This document shows, one piece after another, positions 35,501 through 43,934 of a stretch of DNA of 64,000 nucleotides. Source of the DNA: Paenibacillus anaericanus (lineage in GTDB: Bacteria; Bacillota; Bacilli; Paenibacillales; Paenibacillaceae); contig NZ_RZNY01000015.1 in assembly GCF_003994475.1 (NCBI RefSeq), positions 32,230 through 96,229 on the forward strand, written 5' to 3'. The position numbers and the translations under genes were made by a program. The notes beneath the pieces are model-generated. The model was given only the letters and a program-made list of their open reading frames with translations, made no database searches and was not told the origin of the DNA. Each line of letters begins with the position of its first letter. Positions within the stretch are counted from its first letter, which is position 1.

Positions 35501-36286
35501 TCAAGCTGTTTTTTCTACATGATTAGGCTCTTCATCTATCGTCGACTTTAGAACACCTACAAGTAAAATGATCCAAAGTGGGGCGTTGCCAATGGCATGT
35601 ACAGCAAATGAGGCCCAGGTTGAACCTGTATGCTGCGCTATCCAAGGTGCGATTAACATTCCAGGGATCATGCCAATTAGATGCCATTTTAAGCAAGCAT
35701 GCACTACCCACGCCCAGAGTAAACCATTTATAATCCATGCATAAACCCCATAAGTATCTACCTGTAATGGTAAAATGTAACCTCTCCACATTAACTCTTC
35801 ACTAAACATGGCAATGATATGTATTGGTATAAAGACAGCTAGCAATCACCAATTCCCTTTTAGCGTTACGCCAAAAAACTTACTTGGGGGTATTGCAAAT
35901 TTCTTCAGTGGATTAAATGGTGCTGGCAGGTAACTTGGTGGGGAGAAAAAACGTAATCTTGCAAAATATTTGCCTACGGGTTCTAACAGTTGATCAGCGA
36001 TGATGGTAAATATAACAGCCCCAACCACCCAAAGCCAATCGGTATGGGAAAAGGCGACAAGATGAAATCGTTCTTTGAAATCAGCAAATATCATGCTCCC
36101 CCCACCTAACCAATATAACAAAATGGATAAGGGAAGTAAGATAATAACTGGCATCCATAAAAAGAACCAGAACGAAAAAATCAGGGGTACTCCTTTATTC
36201 GTTAATTTCGGTGTCCAATAATGAAAACCACAAAACAATAAAAGCCCTGGAATTCCAAATAGTAAAAGTTGCTCCCATAAAGCCAT
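35501..36286 (-). pseudogene. CPBP intramembrane protease with one in-frame TGA
   Basis: Two contiguous open frames of 146 and 114 codons are in the same frame and separated only by a TGA at 35846-35848. Together they make one multispanning CPBP (Abi) protease: hydrophobic helices at the N-terminus, then motif 1 MFSEELMWRGYILPLQ (EExxxR), motif 2 HACLKWHLIG and motif 3 FAVHAIGNAP. The stop follows the residues LKGNW at the place where this family usually reads GNWW, so a Trp codon TGG probably became TGA. The gene is likely inactive unless suppressed or a sequence error is present. Confidence 0.85.
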
Positions 36287-36314
36287 ACGTTTCTCCCCTT
36301 AAGTCTAATGATGC

Positions 36315-36835
36315 TTAGTTTAATTCTTTTACTAGATAAATAAGTAATTCATCATCAACCATTACGGAATGACCCGGTTGCACTTGAATATTGCTATATG
36401 TCATTCCTTTACCGTCCATTACATACCCACGGTTACCATACATCATTTGAGCGTTCCCATAATCTTTATAAAGTCCAACACCCAGACCTATATACTTAGA
36501 TGTTGTTGCTGCTATGGACTCTATTTCATCAAATAATTTGCTTGCTATCCCCTTTCTTCTGAATTCTGGGAATACGTTCAAGTCATTAATTTCCGGTATA
36601 TTATCACTTTGGAAAAAAGGATATTTCGATTCGTATAGTAAGTGACAGCATCCTGCTAATTGATCTTCGTAAAACGCCATTAGTGTAACTCTTTTACCTT
36701 CACGATTCTCTTCAAGACACTCTTGTAATAGTCTCCTGATTTGTACCACGGGAAATGTTGAGAAAATTGTTGATCTAGTAAAGCCGCTTCATCCAAGTTT
36801 GATAATCGTTTTAAAGTTAGTTTTCCATTCATCAT
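36315..36835 (-). pseudogene. GNAT acetyltransferase disrupted by a frameshift
   Basis: The N-terminal part (MMNGKLTLKRLSNLDEAALL to SGDYY) is in one frame from the ATG at 36835; the rest (QECLEENREGKRVTLMAFYE through motif A NVFPEFRRKGIASKLFDE) continues in the next frame. Joined near 36722-36727 they give one continuous GNAT protein of about 170 residues, and the break is consistent with loss of a single base in the TACAAGAG context. Alternatively it is programmed frameshifting, but no slippery site is obvious. The ribosome site upstream is AGAGG. Confidence 0.75.
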
Positions 36836-36882
36836 GGTACCTCTCTCTGCCGATTTCATGTAAGTTTCCCTATTCATTCTCA

Positions 36883-37512
36883 TTATTCCTTAATCTTTAT
36901 ACTTATTGTTATCCCGTCACCAATCGGAAGAATTATACTGTACAATCTATCATCAGAAAATACTTTGTGGTTATACTCATCGACAGGTCTACTAAATTTG
37001 TCTGGAATCCCCATTGGCTTGAATAATGTGTCATCAGCAATAATAATCCCATTTAGTCGTGTTAATCTTATACACTCTTCTAGCATTTCTGGATATAATG
37101 CTTTATCACAATCTTGAATAATCAGATCATAGGGGCCACTTAAACTTTTGATGATTTCACTGGCATCTCCCAATCTGAAATTCACAACTTGATCCAACCC
37201 AGCTCGCTCTACATTCTTCTTTGCCTCTGTTAAAATATTTTCATTATATTCAATGGATAATAGCTCCCCACATGTTTCCTTCAGAGCTTCAGCAATCCAA
37301 ATTGTTGAATAACCGATACAAGACCCAAACTCAAGGACACTTTTGGCATCTATTAATCTTATGAGCAGACCTAATAATTTACCAACTTCCGGTCCGACTC
37401 CCGGTTGAATATCCTTTCTCTGTGCTTCTTCTTCACTAATTGAACCTAATAAATTATTATCTAAAGTAATAAAACTCAATATGTAATCTTTAATATTCGA
37501 CAAGTAAAACAC
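36883..37512 (-). CDS. O-methyltransferase (COMT/CCoAOMT family)
   Basis: 209 residues. The SAM-binding motif SVLEFGSCIGYSTIWIAEAL is followed by GELLSIEYNENILTEAKKNV and YDLIIQDCDKALYPEMLEE, a pattern of family 3 O-methyltransferases in which the metal-coordinating Asp lies in the third motif. The start is supported by spacing to the upstream ASCH gene. Substrate is not evident. Resembles the enzyme at 15126 in fold but belongs to a different group. Confidence 0.88.
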   Translation of the reverse strand: MFYLSNIKDYILSFITLDNNLLGSISEEEAQRKDIQPGVGPEVGKLLGLLIRLIDAKSVLEFGSCIGYSTIWIAEALKETCGELLSIEYNENILTEAKKNVERAGLDQVVNFRLGDASEIIKSLSGPYDLIIQDCDKALYPEMLEECIRLTRLNGIIIADDTLFKPMGIPDKFSRPVDEYNHKVFSDDRLYSIILPIGDGITISIKIKE

Positions 37513-37524
37513 TCCTTTAATAGC

Positions 37525-37866
37525 CTAATTGGCCTTGATTCTAATGCCAAGCGTGCCCCACTTATCTTCTTGTTCAGAAGTATATATTTCATATGTTCCA
37601 TCGATCATTTCTTTCATTGACCTGCCTTCGCAACCAAAGTCTTTGAACGATAGTGTATTGTACATCTCTTCAAAAGTCTTAAAAACCATCAATTGTTCTA
37701 CGAGCACTTCTATACGATCTTGCTTATCTGGAAGTTTTAAAAACTCAATATTATCCCCTACTTGAATTAATCTTCGCTTCTCATCATTTAGTCTAATCTC
37801 TACTGTTTTTTCACCTGATTTGATGGCTTCAAAAGGCTCGTTAAATAATGACATCGTATGCTTCAT
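37525..37866 (-). CDS. ASCH-domain protein
   Basis: 113 residues. N-terminal MKHTMSLFNEPFEAIKSGEK with KTVEIRLNDEKRRLIQVGDN are the ASCH signature of a PUA-like fold that contacts RNA or nucleotides (some relatives hydrolyse N4-acetylcytidine). C-terminus KWGTLGIRIKAN closes the barrel. Located 12 nt upstream of the O-methyltransferase gene and likely cotranscribed. Role in this organism unknown. Confidence 0.85.
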   Translation of the reverse strand: MKHTMSLFNEPFEAIKSGEKTVEIRLNDEKRRLIQVGDNIEFLKLPDKQDRIEVLVEQLMVFKTFEEMYNTLSFKDFGCEGRSMKEMIDGTYEIYTSEQEDKWGTLGIRIKAN

Positions 37867-37989
37867 TCGTATGACTCCTTAGTATGTTGTAGTTAACTTC
37901 TTATGCTTTGTTTCAAATAGTCCGGATATGAAAGTCATTCCACTTATGATCCCAAATAAATAATGGCCATGTTGTCTCATAATGTCAAA

Positions 37990-38997
37990 CTAACTTTGCA
38001 AGCTATAGTAATATAAATCATCCTTAAGTTCTTCAGCTTTAATGAAGCTGAGTTTCTCTAGTAATCTTTGCGACCTCATATTCTCTACATCGACCGTCGC
38101 TTCAATAAATACAAGATTCATTTGAGATAACCCAAAGTCAATTACCGGAGCTAAAGCTTCCTGCATATATCCCTTTCCCCAATAGTCTTTAGCAAGATCA
38201 AATCCTATTTCTGCTTTGGTATTCATATCTAAACAATGATATCCGCATGTACCGATGAATCTATTCTCTTCTTTTAAAAATATCCCCCATCTGGTTCCTG
38301 TATCCTCTAGATGAAACGTTATGATTTCTTCCGCTTCTTGCCTAGTATGGCAGGGTTCAATATCCATGAATTTTGCGATAACTGGATCTGAAAAGAGTGC
38401 AAATACTTCGTTCGTATATTCTAAAGTTAATTCTTTTAATAATAATCTTGATGTTTCAAGCCGCGGATATGCATAAGGTTTCAAAAGAGTTAATCTTAGG
38501 ATATCTTTTACAAAGTCTGTTTTTTTATCGCAGTAATTATCAATATCATAGCGATAGGTTTCCGCTAATTTAAGCTTTAATGTTTCGTAATCTTTTCTAG
38601 CCGATTCGTTTGCACGTAAGTAATCTCGAAATGCAATATGCTCGACATATCCTTTTCCATCTTTAGGGCATACATAGAGATGATATTTCATAAATCCGTC
38701 GTCAAAAGTTCTCTTAAATGCTTCACGGCCTTCAATGCCTAAGTTACCCTGGTATTCAAATCCGGCCTTTTCTAAACGCTCAATAATATCTGGCAGTACA
38801 TCATAACTGTCCATAACAACATCAAGATCAATAATGGGTTTAGCGGATAATCCCTCAATAGAAGTGCTGCCAACATGTTCAACGGCAAGGATTACATCGC
38901 CAATATAATTCATTATCATCGTCTTGATCTGTTCAAACTCCGTTTTCCATTCAGGATTGTAGGGTACAACCTCAACTACTTTTGTTCTTTCTACCAT
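37990..38997 (-). CDS. GrpB (UPF0157) domain fused to GNAT acetyltransferase
   Basis: 335 residues. The first ~170 residues are a GrpB/UPF0157 domain of the nucleotidyltransferase superfamily: VVEVVPYNPEWKTEFEQIK, VEHVGSTSIEGLSAKPIIDL (the catalytic-like GSTS and paired Asp) and KTDFVKDILR. The rest is a RimJ/RimL-type GNAT domain (RLETSRLLLKELTLEYTNEV, FDLAKDYWGKGYMQEALAP, NMRSQRLLEKLSFIKAE). Start at 38997 has GGAG upstream; the upstream extension overlaps hairpin element A. Fusion of the two families is known; the combined function is not. Confidence 0.88.
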   Translation of the reverse strand: MVERTKVVEVVPYNPEWKTEFEQIKTMIMNYIGDVILAVEHVGSTSIEGLSAKPIIDLDVVMDSYDVLPDIIERLEKAGFEYQGNLGIEGREAFKRTFDDGFMKYHLYVCPKDGKGYVEHIAFRDYLRANESARKDYETLKLKLAETYRYDIDNYCDKKTDFVKDILRLTLLKPYAYPRLETSRLLLKELTLEYTNEVFALFSDPVIAKFMDIEPCHTRQEAEEIITFHLEDTGTRWGIFLKEENRFIGTCGYHCLDMNTKAEIGFDLAKDYWGKGYMQEALAPVIDFGLSQMNLVFIEATVDVENMRSQRLLEKLSFIKAEELKDDLYYYSLQS

Positions 38998-39036
38998 TAT
39001 AGATCTCTCCAATCTCCTCACGTCTATGAAGTGAAG

Positions 39037-39070
39037 CAACCCAACCTTAGTTCTACCTAAGGCCGGGTTG
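39037..39070 (-). repeat. Hairpin element, copy A (divergent member)
   Basis: CAACCCGGCCTTAG … CTAAGGTTGGGTTG on the minus strand pairs over 14 positions with two G-U pairs and a 6-nt loop. Read on the plus strand the two G-U positions become A-C mismatches, so the fold is a minus-strand RNA. It shares the CTTAG/CTAAG core and CCC/GGG arms with copies B-G but not the TTTCGTGAAT tail. 10 nt after the small gene ending at 39081 and 39 nt before the GrpB-GNAT start. Confidence 0.6.
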
Positions 39071-39080
39071 TATGTCTGAG

Positions 39081-39239
39081 TTATTTTTCTAAAATAACTA
39101 GTGAGAATGCTGCGTTATTATCTCCGACACCCATCGGTCTTTGACTTTCCACTTTCCATCCTTCTGCTAAAAGATTATTAAGTTCATCAATATTGTTTCT
39201 CTTTTCCGTAAGAAAGTAAACTATTAAAGCTTTTTGCAT
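39081..39239 (-). CDS. Small uncharacterised protein (52 residues)
   Basis: 52 residues from the ATG at 39239, which has AAGGAG 10 nt upstream; an upstream start at 39296 would overlap the next gene and is unlikely. The sequence (MQKALIVYFLTEKRNNIDEL, then LNNLLAEGWKVESQRPMGVG) has a strand-helix-strand pattern similar to DUF4177-like mini-proteins, but no confident assignment is possible. Confidence 0.55.
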   Translation of the reverse strand: MQKALIVYFLTEKRNNIDELNNLLAEGWKVESQRPMGVGDNNAAFSLVILEK

Positions 39240-39292
39240 ATTTCCCAGCTCCTTCAAGAGTATATTTACAATCAAGTTATACAGGTGATAAT

Positions 39293-39628
39293 TCATTTAA
39301 ATAAACTAGTAATTAAAGACGCCACTAAAATGATTAGCAAACCTACGACCAATGCCTTTATAAATCCTTTTACTAATTCACTAAATTTAGTCTTCTCATT
39401 CGTAAACACAAAGTATCCAGTCACCCATGCCATAATCATAGTTAATAGCGATAATATAGATGAGAATCGAATAAGTTTAAATAAATAGACTCTTAATGGA
39501 TCATGAACAATTTCATAAACATTGGACCCAGCCAATTTCGTGGTTTGATAATCTGGGAAAACTAACACACCAATTAATAAGCCAATAATGAAACTGTAAA
39601 TCCCACCCTTTACTATTCTTCGCTCCAT
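39293..39628 (-). CDS. Small membrane protein
   Basis: 111 residues with three hydrophobic segments (IYSFIIGLLIGVLVFP, FSSILSLLTMIMAWVTGYFV and FIKALVVGLLIILVASLITS). Start at 39628 follows AAGGTG. No recognised family. It overlaps nothing and may share a transcript with the small gene downstream. Probably a minor envelope protein of unknown role. Confidence 0.6.
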   Translation of the reverse strand: MERRIVKGGIYSFIIGLLIGVLVFPDYQTTKLAGSNVYEIVHDPLRVYLFKLIRFSSILSLLTMIMAWVTGYFVFTNEKTKFSELVKGFIKALVVGLLIILVASLITSLFK

Positions 39629-39675
39629 TAAACGCACCTTCTTTTGTGTAGTAGTTAAGATCTTTTCTCAAATAC

Positions 39676-40122
39676 CTATCCTATATAACCTTCGATTTCA
39701 TTAACCCTCTCTAAATCACTTGGTCGTATCTTTAATGTCGTCTGCGGGATTCCTGTTCCTCCATACACAAATGCATAGCGATTCAGTTGATTATCCAAAA
39801 TAGTTGGAATTCCTGGATTGACTAAGGATACGCTTCCGATCTTACTACTCGTCACTTGTTCAACTTCCTTGGGGGAAGCTAATTTCACCTGCTCTACGGA
39901 TATTAATTCTTTGATAATATCAAGGTTCACTCTTCCATAATCCCCTGAGACAATTAAAGCATAAATTCCTTTCTCTGTTTTCAAGATAAGAGTCGGAGCA
40001 GTTTGACCAATAACAATACCAAAGTAGTCTGCACCTTCCTGTGCGGTGTTTATTTGTTCTCTATGTTCGAGAATCTCATACTCAATATCTTGTTCCTCTA
40101 AGATCGATATTAATTTATCCAT
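39676..40122 (-). CDS. YbaK/EbsC aminoacyl-tRNA deacylase-like protein
   Basis: 148 residues with the YbaK/ProX fold: LISILEEQDIEYEILEHREQ, TAQEGADYFGIVIGQTAPTL, ALIVSGDYGRVNLDIIKELI, then GSVSLVNPGIPTILDNQLNR and VYGGTGIPQTTLKIRPSDL. Relatives hydrolyse mischarged aminoacyl-tRNA such as Ala-tRNA(Pro), so it may act as a trans-editing factor; the substrate here is unproved. Its ATG overlaps the stop of the upstream hydrolase by 8 nt (ATGGATAA), giving translational coupling. Confidence 0.85.
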   Translation of the reverse strand: MDKLISILEEQDIEYEILEHREQINTAQEGADYFGIVIGQTAPTLILKTEKGIYALIVSGDYGRVNLDIIKELISVEQVKLASPKEVEQVTSSKIGSVSLVNPGIPTILDNQLNRYAFVYGGTGIPQTTLKIRPSDLERVNEIEGYIG

Positions 40123-41014
40123 AATGCAAGAACTCATTAATCTTCATGTTTACATAGTCCGGATTCTCTAAATTAAGCAGATGACCTGTTCCAGGAATAA
40201 TCTCTGCAAGTATATTCTTACTTAATTGAGTGGCACGAGTGTATGCCAAGTTGACGTCGCTAATTACTTCCTGATCTCCGAGGAGAAGAAGGACAGGCAT
40301 AACAAGTTTCTTAAGCTCATCGTCGCTGTATACACTTGGAGGAACTCGTAACGAAAGAGAACCATATCTAAATGCTGCGTGAAATTGGTCTACAAGCGCT
40401 TTGTTTAGTTTATGTTTGGATAACCACTTTATAAAGTGATGTACACTCCATTTCACTGGAATTGCATTCATCGCAATAATTCGATAAATAAATTGATTGT
40501 GTAACGGTACAAATGTGGATGCTGGACTAAGCAAGAACAACTTTTTAACTCTAGAAGTCGCATAAATAGAATAATTTAAGGCTAGAAAACCTCCATAAGA
40601 AATCCCACCCATAATACAGGCATCGATTCCCAATCTATTCAGCACTTCGTCTAACCACTCTCCGCACTCTTCCCTATTTGCAGGTAACATGCTGGGTGCA
40701 CTCTTATTCAAATCACCGATAAAATCAATGGCATACACTTTGTATTTTGTAGCTAACGGTTCAATATTGGGAAACCAAATCGTTGAGCTAAATCCCATGG
40801 CATGTAAAAGAATGAGGGGTTCCCCATCATCTGGACCGCAAGAAATAACATGGGTTCGTCCAAATCGTGTAGGAACATACATTGTTGTATATGGGACACT
40901 CCATAAAGAAAGACTTTTTTCATATGCAATATTGTATTTCAATTCTTTCTCTGAAGTTTTAAAGTGCATCGGATTGCTCGAAGTTACCTGCGTGTTGATA
41001 CTCTTTCTTCCCAT
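40115..41014 (-). CDS. Alpha/beta hydrolase
   Basis: 299 residues. GPDDGEPLILLHAMGFSSTI gives the oxyanion strand, IMGGISYGGFLALNYSIYAT the Ser elbow (GxSxG), VMPVLLLLGDQEVISDVN the acid strand and IPGTGHLLNLENPDYVN the His, so a complete catalytic triad is inferred. The start at 41014 (GGGGG ribosome site) excludes the upstream extension, which reads through hairpin copy B. The substrate is unknown; coupled to the YbaK-like gene. Confidence 0.87.
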   Translation of the reverse strand: MGRKSINTQVTSSNPMHFKTSEKELKYNIAYEKSLSLWSVPYTTMYVPTRFGRTHVISCGPDDGEPLILLHAMGFSSTIWFPNIEPLATKYKVYAIDFIGDLNKSAPSMLPANREECGEWLDEVLNRLGIDACIMGGISYGGFLALNYSIYATSRVKKLFLLSPASTFVPLHNQFIYRIIAMNAIPVKWSVHHFIKWLSKHKLNKALVDQFHAAFRYGSLSLRVPPSVYSDDELKKLVMPVLLLLGDQEVISDVNLAYTRATQLSKNILAEIIPGTGHLLNLENPDYVNMKINEFLHYG

Positions 41015-41033
41015 CACTATCCCCCAATCACAA

Positions 41034-41076
41034 AATAACCCAGCCTTAGATAACACTTATCTTAGACTGGGTCATT
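41034..41076 (-). repeat. Hairpin element, copy B
   Basis: AATGACCCAGTCTAAGATAA pairs with TTATCTAAGGCTGGGTTATT around GTG on the minus strand, with two G-U pairs and one A-A mismatch. It is followed by TTGTGATT. It lies 51 nt past the HAD stop and 19 nt before the hydrolase ATG. Confidence 0.8.
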
Positions 41077-41127
41077 GTTGTAGTAGTACTTTTTGTAATT
41101 ATAACTTATGTTCATACATCTCTTATA

Positions 41128-41904
41128 TTATATGATACCAAATTTTTCTAACGCGTAGGAAATTCCGTCTTCACTAGCCTTTTTAGTAACAAAGTCCGCT
41201 ATTTGTTGTAACTGCTGCCCTCCGTTCCCCATGGCAATTCCTAACCCTACATACTCCAACATATCGATGTCGTTTCCACCATCTCCGAAAGCGATGGCTT
41301 CAGATCTACAAATGTTGAAATGCTCCAATACTCTCTGTATCGCTGATGATTTGCATGCTTCCGTTTCTTCAAACACGCTCATTACATAGCCATGCCATCG
41401 CTTGAAACTCAGTGCTGGAAATCTGTCCACGAATTTTTGAGCTTCGCTATCGTCTGCATACAAACACATACCGTATATTTCTTCTGACAATGAGCCCATT
41501 TTTTCTGGATAATCCATAAGCGACAAAGTCTCTCTTAATGCATTCATAATCCGCCCATTTTCAGAACCTATACCGTTCATGGTGTAGCCCTCAGTGAAAT
41601 AAGAAATACCGTGCCCGTTCAACTCCGCGAAAGCTGAGACACTTTCAACTGTCTCTGTTGTCAGCACTGATTTATAAATGGTGTTCTCATTACATTTAAC
41701 AAGAGCTCCGTTTGCTGAGATGAAAGTATCTATTCCCATCATCTTAAACTCTGCGCACAAATTGTACGGTCTGCCTGTAGCAAGCACTACTTTTATTCCT
41801 TTATTCATTAACTTCTCAATTGCTACTTGTGTACTCAGCGGCATTTTTCTGTCAATTTCACTTAATAAGGTACCGTCAACATCAAAAAATACTATCTTGT
41901 ACAT
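41128..41904 (-). CDS. Cof-type HAD phosphatase
   Basis: 258 residues. HAD motif I KIVFFDVDGTLLSEIDRKMP, motif II VVLATGRPYNLC, a cap domain typical of the Cof subfamily (IIB) and motif IV AIAFGDGGNDIDMLEYVGLG are intact. Cof-type enzymes dephosphorylate sugar phosphates, pyridoxal phosphate or HMP-PP. Substrate not assigned. Starts 13 nt before the ACT gene stop, so the two overlap and are coupled. Confidence 0.9.
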   Translation of the reverse strand: MYKIVFFDVDGTLLSEIDRKMPLSTQVAIEKLMNKGIKVVLATGRPYNLCAEFKMMGIDTFISANGALVKCNENTIYKSVLTTETVESVSAFAELNGHGISYFTEGYTMNGIGSENGRIMNALRETLSLMDYPEKMGSLSEEIYGMCLYADDSEAQKFVDRFPALSFKRWHGYVMSVFEETEACKSSAIQRVLEHFNICRSEAIAFGDGGNDIDMLEYVGLGIAMGNGGQQLQQIADFVTKKASEDGISYALEKFGII

Positions 41905-42278
41905 ATATGTCCTTGTTGCTCAAGAGCCTGAATTGCATTATCAATATTGTATGATTTGACTAATAGATAATCTGTATCAAATGTTGAGATAGCAAATATA
42001 CTAATTTGTTGTTCTGCTAACGGTTTGGTTAACTCATTTAAAATACCGGTTAGATTAAAATCAAGTGGCCCTTCAACCTTTAGGCATCTCCACGTTTTTT
42101 CAATATGTTCTACATTTTCAACTAATGCTTTTTCTTCTTTACAAACTATCGATAGCTCTTCTGGGGTAAAAGTTATGGATAGCAGTCCACCATCATAATC
42201 CGATGCCCACTGTGGTAACCCATGATTGGGTTTGAATTTAACTACTACGTAATTTTCTTCTAGTAAAAGTAGTCTCAT
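41892..42278 (-). CDS. ACT-domain protein
   Basis: 128 residues: two ACT-like halves, KFKPNHGLPQWASDYDGGLL then SIVCKEEKALVENVEHIEKT and VEGPLDFNLTGILNELTKPL with ISIFAISTFDTDYLLVKS. This matches small stand-alone regulatory proteins (CASTOR/YhfI-like) that bind amino acids. No catalytic domain accompanies it. It overlaps the HAD gene downstream by 13 nt. Confidence 0.8.
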   Translation of the reverse strand: MRLLLLEENYVVVKFKPNHGLPQWASDYDGGLLSITFTPEELSIVCKEEKALVENVEHIEKTWRCLKVEGPLDFNLTGILNELTKPLAEQQISIFAISTFDTDYLLVKSYNIDNAIQALEQQGHICTR

Positions 42279-42359
42279 AGTAGATCCTCCTTGGCAGTCA
42301 CATAGTTGCTATAATCAAAACTAAAAATCAACTTAAATCCATCATTCTTCGTCTCTATA

Positions 42360-42605
42360 CTATTTCCATCTAATATCTGTCTCTAAAAATTGATAGATCA
42401 AAAATGATACCACTGAAACACCTATCAAGAAATTTACTACTGCTAGATGGCTAGTTGATTCATTTATTTTTAGTACACACAGTAGTATTGAAAAAACAGA
42501 AATCGATTTTAAAAAACTCTTTAATTATTCTTCTTCATCATTTCTAAAAATAGCAACAAGAGAAAATAAAAATCCAATGATCAATACGCTATTCATAAGC
42601 ATCAT
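42360..42605 (-). pseudogene. Small membrane protein remnant with an in-frame TAA
   Basis: A 25-codon frame (MMLMNSVLIIGFLFSLVAIF then RNDEEE) ends at TAA, and the same frame immediately continues for about 55 codons (LKSFLKSISVFSILLCVLKI, then a second hydrophobic segment AVVNFLIGVSVVSFLIYQFL, ending TDIRWK). Read through the stop this would be one 81-residue protein with three hydrophobic segments. Either two tiny proteins or one gene with a nonsense change. It accounts for most of the 42279-42631 gap; the remaining bases show nothing else. Confidence 0.5.
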
Positions 42606-42631
42606 ACCACTACCTGTCTATTAATTTAATA

Positions 42632-43333
42632 CTAGAGTAAGCTATCAATCTTATTAAATATCAGTTGATAATACTCGTATGAATTTGGAGTGAAATCGGA
42701 TCCTTGAACTTTTCTTTGATCAGGCCGTACGGTCTGCAGTACCTCATCCATTACTATCCCTTCAATTAAGATGGTGTCTATTTTTCCATTTAGTAGCCTC
42801 TGGAATTCCTTCATATTCACGAAGTATAAACCGGAAATCTCATCTTTCTGAAAGGCATAATCCTCTAAATTATTATTGCTCTCATGAATAAAGACATGAT
42901 TAAATTCCCTATCCATAATTTCCGTCGAAATGAAATTTTCTTCTGCTATCATCCCACAGTATGTTAATTCATCGATCGAAACTGTAATACCAAGCTCTTC
43001 TTGTAATTCACGAACTCCATCATCCACTACTTCTCCAGCTTGCAGATGTCCAGCACACGATATATCAAGTAACCCCGGATATGTATCTTTGTCTTTATGT
43101 CGTAATTGAAAAAGAAAACTTCCTCCTTCGCTAATCGTATGATTAACTATCCAACACTGAAATGTTTGATGCCAAAGCCCTTTGGCATGCACATTTTCTC
43201 GACTATCTATACCGATCTTGATCATCTTTTCATCGAAGACATCGAACATTTCAATAACAGACTTAGATTCTTCCATGGACACTTTCACAATTTCCCTGAT
43301 CTCATCTAATCCTTTAATCGCTTTGATCTTCAC
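42632..43333 (-). CDS. NUDIX hydrolase (isopentenyl-isomerase-like group)
   Basis: 233 residues. FQCWIVNHTISEGGSFLFQL leads into HKDKDTYPGLLDISCAGHLQ and a Nudix box AGEVVDDGVRELQEELGI. The DISCAGHL pattern is typical of the IDI-like/YfcD Nudix proteins. A C-terminal extension (EYYQLIFNKIDSLL) lies outside the core. The GTG at 43333 has GGAGGAG upstream, so the earlier start (43387), which extends upstream toward hairpin C, is not used. Confidence 0.85.
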   Translation of the reverse strand: MKIKAIKGLDEIREIVKVSMEESKSVIEMFDVFDEKMIKIGIDSRENVHAKGLWHQTFQCWIVNHTISEGGSFLFQLRHKDKDTYPGLLDISCAGHLQAGEVVDDGVRELQEELGITVSIDELTYCGMIAEENFISTEIMDREFNHVFIHESNNNLEDYAFQKDEISGLYFVNMKEFQRLLNGKIDTILIEGIVMDEVLQTVRPDQRKVQGSDFTPNSYEYYQLIFNKIDSLL

Positions 43334-43389
43334 AAATACCCACTCCTCCGAAATAACAGTGTTAGTGTATAACATTTGAGGGTTCACGA

Positions 43390-43432
43390 AATAACCCAGA
43401 CTTAGATTGATCTTATCTTAGACTGGGTTATT
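43390..43432 (-). repeat. Hairpin element, copy C
   Basis: AATAACCCAG and CTGGGTTATT form a perfect 10-bp outer stem with a partly paired inner part (CTAAGAT / ATCTAAG) on the minus strand. The tail TTATTTCGTGAA follows. It lies 56 nt upstream of the GTG start of the NUDIX gene and just after the GNAT relic. Confidence 0.8.
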
Positions 43433-43447
43433 GTTATCTTCTTCCAT

Positions 43448-43507
43448 GATTATACAACTGCCAAACAAGAAGCGGTAGCCCTGTATCGTAAATGCGGTGT
43501 TAATCCA
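43448..43507 (+). pseudogene. Fossil fragment of a GNAT gene on the opposite strand
   Basis: On the plus strand a 20-codon stretch reads DYTTAKQEAVALYRKCGVNP, which is the conserved alpha4/motif B end of a GNAT domain (A…LYRKCGF). No start or rest of the domain is present; it abuts the lipoprotein gene stop at 43508. It is the only plus-strand coding trace in 24-58 kb, consistent with a deleted cassette. Confidence 0.55.
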
Positions 43508-43888
43508 TTATTTTTGTCTATTAAAGTGTATAACAATATTTTCATTTATTAGGTTCATCTCATTTTTCTTCAGCTTGATATTAAATGTTTGATTATCTAT
43601 TTGGAGTTGTTTATTCGATTCCCATGTATATTTTAATGTCCTTGTTTGCTCACTAAATTTTTGTATTGTTGTGTCTCCTTGGATTTCGAAATTAAAACTT
43701 TTTAGTATTATGTTCTCTTCAGTTATTTCCCAATGATTATATTGACTTATTAATTCCTTACTACCCACTTTCTGACTTACTTGATCCGCTTCCCAAATAC
43801 CTAATAATTGTGTTGCATTATCTTTTGAACAACTCATCAATAGCAATGAAAGAGCAAGTAGCATTGTTAACATTAAGGATTTATGCAT
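43508..43888 (-). CDS. Putative lipoprotein
   Basis: 126 residues with a signal peptide (MHKSLMLTMLLALSLLLMSC) ending in the lipobox LMSC, so it is surface-anchored. Mature part: SKDNATQLLGIWEADQVSQK, then beta-rich segments (NHWEITEENIILKSFNFEIQ, QTRTLKYTWESNKQLQIDN) typical of a lipocalin-like or DUF beta-barrel that starts with a LxGxW motif. No enzymatic residues. Function unknown. Confidence 0.7.
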   Translation of the reverse strand: MHKSLMLTMLLALSLLLMSCSKDNATQLLGIWEADQVSQKVGSKELISQYNHWEITEENIILKSFNFEIQGDTTIQKFSEQTRTLKYTWESNKQLQIDNQTFNIKLKKNEMNLINENIVIHFNRQK

Positions 43889-43934
43889 TTGTGACTCCTC
43901 TCTTGTTGAATTCTTAACCTTTTCACATTTTATG

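Noticed and set aside
35846..35848. TGA in the CPBP gene as selenocysteine
   Set aside because: No SECIS-like hairpin is evident and the family has Trp, not Cys, at this position. A nonsense mutation is simpler.
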